64,000 nt of DNA. Source: Mesorhizobium sp. L-2-11 (GTDB lineage: Bacteria; Pseudomonadota; Alphaproteobacteria; Rhizobiales; Rhizobiaceae). Where the stretch lies: the NCBI RefSeq assembly GCF_016756595.1, contig NZ_AP023257.1, positions 2,372,001 to 2,436,000 of the forward strand, written 5' to 3'. The position numbers and the translations under genes are program-made. Below the pieces are notes generated by a model. That model ran no database searches and was not told the origin of the DNA. It saw nothing but the letters and a program-made list of their open reading frames with translations. Positions 8,672-16,787 of the stretch are shown here, in pieces; positions within the stretch are counted from its first letter, which is position 1; the number at the start of each line of letters is the position of its first letter.

Positions 8672-8693
8672 ATGCATACAAGCTGGTATGCAT
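8672..8693. promoter_or_regulatory. GntR-type operator palindrome
   Basis: ATGCATAC at 8672-8679 and GTATGCAT at 8686-8693 form perfect 8-bp arms around AAGCTG. It sits about 10 bp downstream of the putative -10 box and within the 5' leader region of both divergent genes. FCD-type GntR regulators often bind GTAT/ATAC-type palindromes. Confidence 0.75.
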
Positions 8694-8743
8694 CAATGCG
8701 AGATGCACCGCACGTTGCGGCCATCTCTCAAGGGAGGTTTGAT

Positions 8744-9703
8744 ATGAGAAGATTGCTGGCGGCCGCGCTCGCGTCCGCATTCGTCATTTTCACGGGTTCG
8801 GCTTCAGCACAGGAAGAGTATCCGAACCGGCCGATAACCATCCTCGTTCCCGCCGCTGCCGGCGGGCCAAGCGACACGGTTGCACGCCTCGTCGCTGAAG
8901 CGATGCGCGTCGATCTGGGTCAACAGGTGCTGGTCGAGAATGTCGGCGGTGCTGGCGGTTCGCTGGGCGCTGGCCGTGTCGCGAGCGCTGAACCGGACGG
9001 CTACACGCTTCTGCTCTACCACGGTGTCTCCACCTTCGCCGCACTTTACCCGGACCTCGCCTACAAGCCCATAGAGGCTTTCGATTCTGTGGGGTTGGTG
9101 ACCGAGGTTCCGATGACGCTGGTCGGCAAGAAGGATCTGCCGCCGCAGGACGTCGGATCACTTCTGACTTATCTCAAGGGCGAAGGTGCGGGCGCGACGT
9201 TCGGCACCGCCGGCGTCGGTGCGGCATCGGACCTGTGTGGCAAGCTCCTGACCGAAGCGACGGGGATCAATCTGACTGTCGTGCCTTACAAGGGCACCGG
9301 CCCGGCGATGACCGACCTCGTTGGCGGCCAGATCGATCTCATGTGCGATCAAACCACCAATACCATCAATCAGATCAAGGCCGGCGAGATCAAGCCCTAC
9401 GCCTTAACCACCAAGGCGCGCATCGACGCTCTGCCCGACCTGCCCACCTTGAATGAAAGCGGGGTGAAAAACTTCGAGGTCACCGCCTGGCACGCAATAT
9501 GGACGCCGAAAGGCACGCCGGAGGCAATCAGGAGCAAGCTCTCGGCCTCGCTTCAGAAGTCACTCGCCACGCCGAAGTTGATCGAGCGCTTCGCCGCCCT
9601 CGGAACTGTGCCTGTGGCACCGGAACTGGCCACGCCAGCGGCACTCGATGAACGCTTCCATTCCGAGGTCGAGCGCTGGGGCAAGCTTCTTTCGGCGAAA
9701 TGA
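8744..9703 (+). CDS. Bug/TctC-family tripartite tricarboxylate transporter binding protein
   Basis: Periplasmic receptor (319 aa) with signal peptide MRRLLAAALASAFVIFTGSASAQ. Family marks are YPNRPITILVPAAAGGPSDTVARLV, the VENVGGAGGSLG loop that grips the carboxylate ligand, and YKGTGPAMTDLVGGQIDLMCD. An upstream in-frame ATG at 8660 is possible, but it would start inside the operator; AGGGAGG lies 7 nt before 8744. No TctA/TctB membrane genes follow in this window, which is common for Bug proteins, so it must use a distant permease or act as a sensor. The neighbouring dehydrogenase suggests a tartrate- or malate-like ligand. Confidence 0.88.
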   Translation: MRRLLAAALASAFVIFTGSASAQEEYPNRPITILVPAAAGGPSDTVARLVAEAMRVDLGQQVLVENVGGAGGSLGAGRVASAEPDGYTLLLYHGVSTFAALYPDLAYKPIEAFDSVGLVTEVPMTLVGKKDLPPQDVGSLLTYLKGEGAGATFGTAGVGAASDLCGKLLTEATGINLTVVPYKGTGPAMTDLVGGQIDLMCDQTTNTINQIKAGEIKPYALTTKARIDALPDLPTLNESGVKNFEVTAWHAIWTPKGTPEAIRSKLSASLQKSLATPKLIERFAALGTVPVAPELATPAALDERFHSEVERWGKLLSAK

Positions 9704-9770
9704 TTGCGACAACAGCTTAATTCGTGACTGGCGTCGCCTTGTCCGGCGTCAGCAGCCTTCGGAGGTCTCC

Positions 9771-10844
9771 ATGCAGAGCTACAAGATTGCGGCAATTCCC
9801 GCCGACGGTATCGGTCCTGAAGTCATCGCCGCAGGCCTCCAGGCGCTCGAAGCCCTGGAAAAGCGCGAGGGAACTTTCACGCTGGAGGTGACGACGTTCG
9901 ACTGGGGGTCGGATTATTACAAGAAACACGGCGCCATGATGCCTGCTGATGGCACCGAGCAGCTCAAGGCATTTGATGCAATCTTCTTCGGCGCCGTCGG
10001 GGCGCCCGACGTTCCCGATCACATAACACTCTGGGGTCTACGCCTGCCGATCTGCCAAGGCTTCGATCAGTATGCGAACGTGCGTCCCACGAAGGTTCTG
10101 CCGGGCATAGCTTCGCCTCTCGCCGGCGTTGGCCCGGGCGACCTGGATTGGGTGATCGTGCGGGAAAATTCCGAAGGCGAATACTCGGGCATTGGCGGGC
10201 GGGCGCATCGTGGACACCCGGAGGAAGTCGGCACCGAGGTGTCGATCTTCACGCGCACCGGGGTGACACGCATCATGCGCTACGCCTTCACGCTGGCTCA
10301 GTCTCGGCCGCGCAAATTGCTGACCGTCGTCACGAAATCGAATGCCCAACGTCACGGCATGGTGATGTGGGATGAGATCGCGGCCGAGGTGGCAAGCGAG
10401 TTCCCGGACGTGACCTGGGACAAGATGCTGGTCGACGCGATGACCGCGCGTATGACGCTGAAGCCGCGCAGCCTTGATACAATCGTCGCCACCAACCTGC
10501 ACGCCGACATCCTTTCGGACTTGGCGGGCGCTCTTGCGGGCAGCCTTGGCGTGGCTCCTACGGCCAACATCGATCCGGAGCGTCGATACCCCTCGATGTT
10601 CGAGCCAATCCACGGTTCGGCATTCGACATCACCGGGAAAGGCATTGCCAACCCGGTTGCCACGTTCTGGACCGCTGCCCAGATGCTCGAACATCTGGGC
10701 CAGCCGGCCGCCGCTGCGCGGCTGATGGATGCGGTTGAGAAGGTTACCGGTGACGGGATCCTGACGCCTGACGTGGGCGGAAAGGCGACGACGAAAGAGG
10801 TGACCGACGCCGTCTGCGAGGCGATCCGCCGTTCGAACATTTAG
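9771..10844 (+). CDS. Tartrate dehydrogenase / D-malate dehydrogenase (isocitrate-isopropylmalate family)
   Basis: NAD-dependent beta-decarboxylating dehydrogenase of 357 aa, matching TtuC/DmlA length. Seen in order: IPADGIGPEV near the start, LPICQGFDQYANVRPTKVLPG, the VIVRENSEGEYSG substrate loop, VTKSNAQRHG with the catalytic Lys, the metal-binding TNLHADILSDLAGALAGSLG, and FEPIHGSAFDITGKGIANP. The ATG at 9771 follows GGAGGTCTCC. It is the second gene after the GntR operator. Tartrate, D-malate or 3-isopropylmalate are the candidate substrates; the loop LWGLRLPICQ fits TtuC/DmlA better than LeuB. Confidence 0.87.
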   Translation: MQSYKIAAIPADGIGPEVIAAGLQALEALEKREGTFTLEVTTFDWGSDYYKKHGAMMPADGTEQLKAFDAIFFGAVGAPDVPDHITLWGLRLPICQGFDQYANVRPTKVLPGIASPLAGVGPGDLDWVIVRENSEGEYSGIGGRAHRGHPEEVGTEVSIFTRTGVTRIMRYAFTLAQSRPRKLLTVVTKSNAQRHGMVMWDEIAAEVASEFPDVTWDKMLVDAMTARMTLKPRSLDTIVATNLHADILSDLAGALAGSLGVAPTANIDPERRYPSMFEPIHGSAFDITGKGIANPVATFWTAAQMLEHLGQPAAAARLMDAVEKVTGDGILTPDVGGKATTKEVTDAVCEAIRRSNI

Positions 10845-11094
10845 CACCGGCCATTCGCCCAGCCATGCGCATTGGGAGGAGCCGATGGCGGACGCTCGAT
10901 TTCAGCCGCAGACGGCACGCGACTTCCTGCCGCCGACATCGGCGGTGCGGCAATGCAAGTCGAGCGATGTCTTCAATCTACACAGCGACAGCCGAGCACG
11001 GCAAAAACTGTCACCGAAATGCCCTTCACTGAAATGCCCTTGCGCCGATTCCATGGGACGGCGGCTGAGGCTTCGCTCGTCTGCCCTGCCTGGC

Positions 11095-11678
11095 TCAGCG
11101 CGGTCGTCGCAGCATCGGGACTTGCGTCGGCGATGAACCGACCTGGATCGCGCCGAGCGGTTCGAAGCCGTGGCGCCGGTAGAACGGAATGTTGCGCGGG
11201 TTCGAGGATTCCAGATAGGCGGGCGCGTGATCGCGATCGCACTGCGCGAGCGCGTATGCCATCAAGGCGTCGCCGAGACCTTCGCCCTGATGCGCCGGGT
11301 CGACGCCGATCACGGGCAAGTACCAATGCGGTTCGGTCGGGTGGTACTTGGCCATCTGCTCGAATATAGCGGCGACTTCAGGTGCAAGAGAGGGCGCAAC
11401 CGTGCCCTCGACAAGCGCACCAAGCGCTTCCTCGTCGGGATGCACACCGGGCGACAGCCACAGCGCCGTCCCGATATAGCCATCGGTACAAAAGCCGCTT
11501 CCGTTCGAGAATGCCTTGGCTCCGAAGGCGCGGACCAGTCGCGGCATGGCCGCAAGGTACTGGTGTGCATGCGGCCAGGTCCATCGCGCCATGGGATCCG
11601 TCGCAACGCCAGCAAGATTGTTCCGATCGCCGGATCTTCATCGGCCGCGGCCATAACTCTCACTGTCGACGATTTCAT
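11095..11678 (-). pseudogene. GNAT-family N-acetyltransferase with apparent 1-nt frameshift
   Basis: The main open frame (11095-11592, 165 aa) begins at MARWTWPHAHQYL and contains the GNAT acetyl-CoA loop VDPAHQGEGLGDALM and the late NPRNIPFYRRHGFEPL. The true N-terminus lies upstream in another frame: ATG at 11678 after GGAGGGCAGC gives MKSSTVRVMAAADEDPAIGTILLA, then the frame is lost. Adding one base near 11605 (minus strand GCGTTGCG to GCGTT-N-GCG) joins the two as ..LAFATDPMARWTWPH.., the usual order in this family. It is either a natural frameshift or a sequencing error. The region on the other side of the gene (10845-11094) holds no supported gene. Confidence 0.75.
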
Positions 11679-11903
11679 GCTGCCCTCCATGACACAGGTG
11701 GTTCGACGAGGCGCCCGCGCCCTCAAGCGGGCGGCGCAACAAGCGGGCTGGAGTCCGTGATCAGGCAGTCCGTGACCAGGCAGTCCATCGGAAACCCGCC
11801 TCACATCTGGCTAGCATGTTTCGCCTCCGGCGTTAAGTTTATCTCCTGACCGCAACAAGTTGTTTCGAGAAACGGAAAGGAAACGAGGAAGGAGATAGGA
11901 GCG

Positions 11904-12623
11904 ATGACGAAACACAAGACCGGAACACGCGAGGAATGGCTCGGAGCGCGGCTCGCACTGATCGAGGCGGAGAAACGGCTCATGCGGCAGAGCGACGAAC
12001 TGGCGCGACAGCGACAGGAACTGCCGTGGGTTCGGATCGATAAGGAGTATCTATTCGAAACCGGGGAGGGCAGCGCCTCGCTCGCCGACCTTTTCCAGGG
12101 GCGCTCGCAACTCTTCGTCTATCATTTCATGTTCGGCTACGGATACCGGCTCACCGATGAGCGCCAAGGATGCACCGGATGCTCCTTGATCGCCGATCAC
12201 TTCGACTGCGTCATCCCCCACTTGAACGGCCGCGACGTTACCCTCGTCTGCGAATCGATCGCCCCGTTGCAGGAGATCCAGGATTACAAGCAGCAAATGG
12301 GCTGGCGCTTCCCGTGGGTTTCCTCGCTCGGCAACGATTTCAAATACGACTTCGGCGCCGCCTTTACCGAAGAGCAGCAGAGGGACGGCGCTGACTACAA
12401 CTATCAGCATGTCGACAGGGCCGAGCCGCAGAAGGAGGGAATGAGCGTCTTCGCGCTCCAGGGCGGTGCCGTCTACCATACCTACTCGACCTACGCCCGT
12501 GGCACCGAGGTGTTTATGGGGGTCTACCGTTTCCTCGACCTGGCTCCGTGGGGAAGGAACGAGAACGGGCTCGAGTTCCCCCAGGCGTGGTGGCGCCGCC
12601 ATGACGAGTACGGCAATGGCTGA
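11904..12623 (+). CDS. DUF899 family thioredoxin-like protein
   Basis: A 239-aa protein of the DUF899 group, which has a thioredoxin-like fold and unknown biochemical role. Visible marks are EWLGARLALIEAEKRLMRQSDELARQRQ at the N-terminus, DKEYLFET, FVYHFMFG, the cysteine pair QGCTGCSLIADHFD, GWRFPWVSSLGNDFKYDF, VFALQGGAVYHTYSTYARG and LAPWGRNE. It has no signal peptide, so it is probably cytoplasmic. GGAAGGAGATAGGAGCG precedes the ATG. It appears to be a single-gene unit. Confidence 0.85.
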   Translation: MTKHKTGTREEWLGARLALIEAEKRLMRQSDELARQRQELPWVRIDKEYLFETGEGSASLADLFQGRSQLFVYHFMFGYGYRLTDERQGCTGCSLIADHFDCVIPHLNGRDVTLVCESIAPLQEIQDYKQQMGWRFPWVSSLGNDFKYDFGAAFTEEQQRDGADYNYQHVDRAEPQKEGMSVFALQGGAVYHTYSTYARGTEVFMGVYRFLDLAPWGRNENGLEFPQAWWRRHDEYGNG

Positions 12624-12762
12624 GTGTCATGGGCACGACCGCGAATTACGGGGACAGGGGCGCGATTTTCCTTTCTGCCTGCCGTGCCCCTCGACCCGCG
12701 CCCGCGGTGGGCGCAGATCCGCCTCCTGAAGATAGTGCGCGTCCGCCCTGCCGCCGGGCCGG

Positions 12763-13179
12763 TCAGCCTGGCGGCATCTTCTCGAACGTCGTCAGCCCGG
12801 TATCCATCTTGTCCCAGGGGAGAGCCCGGCTGCCGTAGGTCACCACGGTCGGATTGAACCGGCCCGGATCATCGAGACTTGCGGCGTGGACCGTGATCAC
12901 GTCCGGCATGGCGTCGTATGTCAAGTGTGTCGGCGTTCCGCAGACCGGGCAGAAGGAATGGATTTTGACATTCCCGTTGTCGGCCGCAACACGCCAGTCC
13001 GCGGTCACGCCGGTGATCGTCACGTCCGCCCGCGACGGAAACGTCAGGTAAGATCCGTGGCCGGTGCCGCTTCTTTTCTGGCAGTCGCGGCATTGGCAGT
13101 GGTTTTCGAAGATCGGGGCGGCCTTGGCCTCGTAGCGGAGCGCGCCGCACGCGCATCCGCCGGAGTAGAGAGTGCTCAT
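12763..13179 (-). CDS. GFA/CENP-V domain zinc protein
   Basis: A 138-aa protein of the GFA family, once named for glutathione-dependent formaldehyde activation. The zinc ligands are seen in GGCACGALRYEA, CQCRDCQKRSG and HSFCPVCGT. The reading frame extends upstream to 13242, but that part overlaps the neighbouring gene; the ATG at 13179 has AAGGGACCGAGCAG before it. It shares direction and close spacing (22 nt) with the SRPBCC gene, so the pair is probably co-transcribed. A role in formaldehyde handling is tempting in a methylotroph, but most members are not proven to act on it. Confidence 0.82.
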   Translation of the reverse strand: MSTLYSGGCACGALRYEAKAAPIFENHCQCRDCQKRSGTGHGSYLTFPSRADVTITGVTADWRVAADNGNVKIHSFCPVCGTPTHLTYDAMPDVITVHAASLDDPGRFNPTVVTYGSRALPWDKMDTGLTTFEKMPPG

Positions 13180-13201
13180 CTGCTCGGTCCCTTGTGCTGG
13201 G

Positions 13202-13672
13202 TCAGGCCGCCAGTTCGGACTCGCGCGGCTTGGCGAAGACATCGATCGCCTGGCCGGTTTCGAGGAAGGATTTCAGGCTGGAGAGGACGATCGGCCAACC
13301 GCGTCTGATGCCGTTCGCCATGCCGCTGCCGGCTTCGAGTTCGTCATGGCTGACTGTCAGACGGACCATGGCCTCGTATTCCTCGAGCTCCAAGGTCACC
13401 CGGCTATAACTCGCCGGATCGGACGCCTGCGAAGCGTTTGCCCAGGTGATGACGAGACGGGTCGGCGGCGACACCTCGATGACCTTGCCGACGAGCTCGA
13501 CGGTGCGTTCGTCATTGGCGCGGATATGCTGCCAGCTCGAGCCGGGCTTCCAGTCGGAGACGTTCTCGTGGCCCCAGTAGCGCCGTGCGAGGTCCGGTTT
13601 GGTTATGGCCTCGAACACCTTTGCCGGTGTCGAGACAATGTAGGTCGTGTAGATAAAGCTTTCCTTGGTCAT
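13202..13672 (-). CDS. SRPBCC / AHSA1-like (START-fold) protein
   Basis: A 156-aa protein of the Aha1/SRPBCC hydrophobic-cavity fold. It shows FIYTTYIVSTPAKVFEAITKPDLARRYWGHENVSDWKPGSSWQH in short segments, then VIEVSPPTRLVITW and VRLTVSHDELEAGSGM..GWPIVLSSLKSFLETG, typical of ActR-type AHSA1 proteins. The start at 13672 has AAAAGGAGCGTAGCA ahead of it; the longer reading to 13777 has no such site. Such genes are often paired with ArsR regulators, but none is seen here. Function unknown. Confidence 0.84.
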   Translation of the reverse strand: MTKESFIYTTYIVSTPAKVFEAITKPDLARRYWGHENVSDWKPGSSWQHIRANDERTVELVGKVIEVSPPTRLVITWANASQASDPASYSRVTLELEEYEAMVRLTVSHDELEAGSGMANGIRRGWPIVLSSLKSFLETGQAIDVFAKPRESELAA

Positions 13673-13775
13673 TGCTACGCTCCTTTTGTTTCGCGAGCAT
13701 AGGTAGATGGGGAAACCGGGTTCGTGTGAGTGACAATCTTGTCGCGAATTGCATCTGATATGAAAGGGTTGACGC

Positions 13776-14654
13776 ATGACGCGCTGGCAGCTTGCTCATG
13801 GACGGCATCTCGATCTTGGCGCGAAATCGTTGCTGATGGGGATTTTGAACGTCACGCCGGATAGTTTTTCCGACGGCGGAGAATTCGACCGGCCGGAGCG
13901 GGCGCTGCAGCAGGCGCGGCGCATGATCGGCGAGGGCGCGGCGATCATCGATGTCGGCGGCGAATCCACCCGGCCCGGCGCCGGCGCTGTTTCGGCGCGC
14001 GAGGAACAGCTGCGCATCCTGCCGGTCATCGAGGCGCTGTCGTCCGAAGGCGGCAGCCTGGTTTCGGTCGACACCTACAGGGCTGAGACGGCGCGGCTGG
14101 CGGTCGCCGCGGGCGCGCATATCGTCAACGACGTGCATGGCCTGCAGCGCGAACCCGGCATCGCCCACGTCGCGGCGGAAACCGGGGCCGGTCTCGTCAT
14201 CATGCACACCGGGCGCGGCCGCGAAAAACTGGCGGATGTGATCGCCGACCAGTTCCTGTTCCTGGACAGATCGCTGGAGATCGCGCGCGACGCCGGCATC
14301 GCGGACGAGCGGATCGTGCTCGACCCCGGCTTCGCCTTCGCCAAGGACGGCGAAGAAAACCTCGCGCTCATGGCTCGCTTCGGTGAATTGCGCGGGCTCG
14401 GTTTTCCATTGCTCGTCGGCACGTCACGCAAGCGTCTTGCCCGTCACCTGGTCGGCGAAATTGACGAGGGGCGGGACGTCGGCACAGCGGCAACAAGCGT
14501 CATCCTGCGGCTGAAGGGCGCTTCGATCTTTCGCGTCCACAACGTTGCGGTCAATCGCGACGCACTGGCCTTCGCCGACGCGGTGCGCGAGCGCGAGACC
14601 GGGGAAGAGAGGGCGCGTCAGGCGGGCTCGGTGACGACGCCGATCCGCCGGTAG
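13776..14654 (+). CDS. folP: Dihydropteroate synthase
   Basis: Joins p-aminobenzoate to dihydropterin pyrophosphate in folate synthesis. The 292-aa protein has LLMGILNVTPDSFSDGG, the IDVGGESTRPGA loop, SVDTYRAETARLAVAAGAHIVNDVHG, LDPGFAFAKDGEENLALM, VGTSRKR, and a late FRVHNVA in place of the usual RVHDV. It stands alone, between the SRPBCC gene and the pqq operon. Its 3' end overlaps the 3' end of pqqE on the other strand by 37 nt. Whether it is the main folate enzyme, or an extra copy tied to pterin needs of methylotrophy, cannot be told from this window. Confidence 0.92.
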   Translation: MTRWQLAHGRHLDLGAKSLLMGILNVTPDSFSDGGEFDRPERALQQARRMIGEGAAIIDVGGESTRPGAGAVSAREEQLRILPVIEALSSEGGSLVSVDTYRAETARLAVAAGAHIVNDVHGLQREPGIAHVAAETGAGLVIMHTGRGREKLADVIADQFLFLDRSLEIARDAGIADERIVLDPGFAFAKDGEENLALMARFGELRGLGFPLLVGTSRKRLARHLVGEIDEGRDVGTAATSVILRLKGASIFRVHNVAVNRDALAFADAVRERETGEERARQAGSVTTPIRR

Positions 14655-15739
14655 ATGAATTGTCCGTCGTTCGAGGGAACTGCCGCAGCACGCCGGGCCT
14701 CGTCGATCAGCATGGCCATGCGCGCATGGATCGGCGATTTCGCGCAAGCCGGGTCGGTCGCGGCGGCGTCGCCGGCGATCGCCATCGCCTGGCAGCGGCA
14801 GCCGCCCCAGTCGATCTCACGCCGTTCGCAGCTGCGACAAGGCTCATGCATCCAGTCGGTGCCGCGAAAAGCGTTGAATGCCGGCGAGTCTCTCCAGATC
14901 TCGGCCAGGCTGCGTGCCCCAAAGTGCTCGAAACTGAGCGACGGGATGGTCTGCGCGGCATGGCACGGTAGCACGGTGCCGTCCGGCGCCACCATGAAGG
15001 CGTCGCGCGCCCAGCCGCCCATGCACGGCTTGGGATAGATGGCGAAATAATCCGGCGTGACGAAATCGATGTTCATGATGCCGGTGAGCCGTTCGCGCGC
15101 CGCCGCGACGATCTCCGCCTGCCGGTCGACCGCAGCACGCTCGGGCATCAGTTGATCGCGATTGGTCAGCGCCCAGCCGGCATACTGCACGTTGGCGATC
15201 TCGAGCCGCTCGGCGCCCAGCGAGAGCGCCAGGTCGATGAATTCCGGCACCTCCTCGATGTTGTGACGATGGATCGGCGCGTTGATGGTCAGCGGCAGGC
15301 CGGCGGCGCGCGCGCGGCGCGCCGTCTCCAGCTTCTTTTCGTGGCCGCCCTTGTGATTGCCGATGCGGTCGGTGGTCGCCGGCCGTGCGCCTTGAAAGCT
15401 CAGTTGCAGATGGTCGAGCCCGGCTTCGGCAAACGCCTCGATGCGGCCTTCGGCAATGCCGACGCCGGCGGTGATCAGGTTGGTGTAGACGCCGCGCGCC
15501 GAAAGCCCGGCGATCAATTGCTCGAGGTCGCGGCGCAGCGTCGGTTCACCGCCCGACAGATGCACGTGGAGAACGCCGAGATCGGCGGCCTGCGAGAACA
15601 GGTCGAGCCAGGTCTGTGTATCGAGTTCGCGATTGGCCTTCAGCAATTCGAGCGGATTGGAGCAATACGGGCATTGCAGCGGGCAGCGATGCGTCAGTTC
15701 CGCCAGCATGCCGATCGGAGGGAGAAGGGGCTCGCTCAT
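14618..15739 (-). CDS. pqqE: PQQ biosynthesis radical SAM enzyme PqqE
   Basis: Radical SAM enzyme that links the Glu and Tyr side chains of PqqA. The 373-aa protein has the cluster motif RCPLQCPYCSNP (CxxxCxxC), LSGGEPTLRRDL, and the C-terminal SPASM-type cysteines in MGGWARD, LPCHAAQTI and EPCRSCERREIDWGGCRCQ. The start ATG overlaps the pqqD stop (ATGA at 15736-15739); an in-frame GTG-type extension to 15766 lies inside pqqD. It is the last gene of pqqABCDE and converges on folP. Confidence 0.95.
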   Translation of the reverse strand: MSEPLLPPIGMLAELTHRCPLQCPYCSNPLELLKANRELDTQTWLDLFSQAADLGVLHVHLSGGEPTLRRDLEQLIAGLSARGVYTNLITAGVGIAEGRIEAFAEAGLDHLQLSFQGARPATTDRIGNHKGGHEKKLETARRARAAGLPLTINAPIHRHNIEEVPEFIDLALSLGAERLEIANVQYAGWALTNRDQLMPERAAVDRQAEIVAAARERLTGIMNIDFVTPDYFAIYPKPCMGGWARDAFMVAPDGTVLPCHAAQTIPSLSFEHFGARSLAEIWRDSPAFNAFRGTDWMHEPCRSCERREIDWGGCRCQAMAIAGDAAATDPACAKSPIHARMAMLIDEARRAAAVPSNDGQFIYRRIGVVTEPA

Positions 15740-16032
15740 AGTTTTACCAGCAGCTTGTCCGACCATTCCTGCAGGAAGGCGACGACGTCGGCCGCCACGG
15801 CCTCCTGTTCGGCGTCATAATCCGCGGCAAGCTCGGCAATGATGTGGCCGACCGTGGACCGTCCATCGCAGCGGCGCAATATATCGAGGCTGATGTCGTT
15901 TGGCCAAAACACTTTTTCCGGCGAAAGCACGGCGAACGCCTGCCGCACCCGGTCGTACTGGATGCGCACGTGCTTCGGCAGCGACGGCACCGACTGCGGC
16001 GATACCATGGCTCTTTCGCGCAGCGCCATCAT
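15736..16032 (-). CDS. pqqD: PqqD peptide chaperone
   Basis: Small protein (98 aa) that binds PqqA and presents it to PqqE. It shows the family core VRIQYDRVRQAFAVLSPEKVFWPND, DILRRCDGRSTVGHIIAELA and VAFLQEWSDKLLV. The start is the ATGATG at 16027-16032, which overlaps the pqqC stop. The longer open frame to 16128 would lie inside pqqC and is discarded. It is coupled by ATGA overlap to pqqE. Confidence 0.93.
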   Translation of the reverse strand: MMALRERAMVSPQSVPSLPKHVRIQYDRVRQAFAVLSPEKVFWPNDISLDILRRCDGRSTVGHIIAELAADYDAEQEAVAADVVAFLQEWSDKLLVKL

Positions 16033-16787
16033 CGGGCTGGCTCCGGACGGAAGGCGCCGGGCGGGATGTTTCCGGGCTCGCCATAGGCGTGTTGAAGCGC
16101 GTCGAGCATGGCCCACAGGATATCGCATTTGAACACCAGCGCATCGATCGCCTGCTGCTGGCGTTCCGCCGTGTCGGCATGGCTGAGCACGTAGGCGAGG
16201 GCGAAGTCGGCGTCGCGCGAGGCCTGTTGGGGCCGTCGGCTGAAATAGGCCAGCGTATCCTCGGTGATGTAATCATATCTGGCCAGCATCGCCGGCACCC
16301 GTTCGCCGATGATCAGCGGCGAGAACATCTCGGTCAGCGACGAGGCGACCGCCTCGAACAGCGTCCGGTTCGTGCAAAAGGCGAGGTAGGCGCCGACCGC
16401 GAAACGTGTCGCCGGCAGCGCCAATCTCTCGCTCTTCACGTCGTCGGCATCGAGGCCGAGCGAGGTCGCCAGATGCAGCCAGCGCGCGATGCCGCCGCTC
16501 CAGCCGTCCTCGCCGTCATGGTCCTCGATGCGTTTGCGCCAGGCGGCGCGAAACGACGGGTCCTGCGCATGTGCCAGGATCATGGCATCCTTGCGCGGAA
16601 TGACGGCCTGGTAGCAATAGCGGTTCAGCGCCCAGGCCTGCATTTCGGTCCTCGACAGCGCGCCGCTGGTCATCCGGTGATGGAAAGGATGGCGGTTGTG
16701 ATAGCGCTCGGCACCGACCTGCCGCAGCACGGCTTCGAGCTCGCTGGAGGACAGGCGGTTCCTGGCCGCGTCGTGGAAATCACTCAA
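16029..16787 (-). CDS. pqqC: Pyrroloquinoline-quinone synthase PqqC
   Basis: Cofactor-free oxidase for the final ring closure and eight-electron oxidation to PQQ (252 aa, normal length). Motifs include RYHNRHPFHHRM, WALNRYCYQAVIPRKDA, EDGWSGGIARWL, AYLAFCTNRTLFEAVASSLTE and LSHADTAERQQQAIDAL, which carry the His, Arg and Tyr residues lining the active site. Its start overlaps the pqqB stop by 4 nt, and its stop overlaps the pqqD start. Confidence 0.95.
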   Translation of the reverse strand: MSDFHDAARNRLSSSELEAVLRQVGAERYHNRHPFHHRMTSGALSRTEMQAWALNRYCYQAVIPRKDAMILAHAQDPSFRAAWRKRIEDHDGEDGWSGGIARWLHLATSLGLDADDVKSERLALPATRFAVGAYLAFCTNRTLFEAVASSLTEMFSPLIIGERVPAMLARYDYITEDTLAYFSRRPQQASRDADFALAYVLSHADTAERQQQAIDALVFKCDILWAMLDALQHAYGEPGNIPPGAFRPEPAR

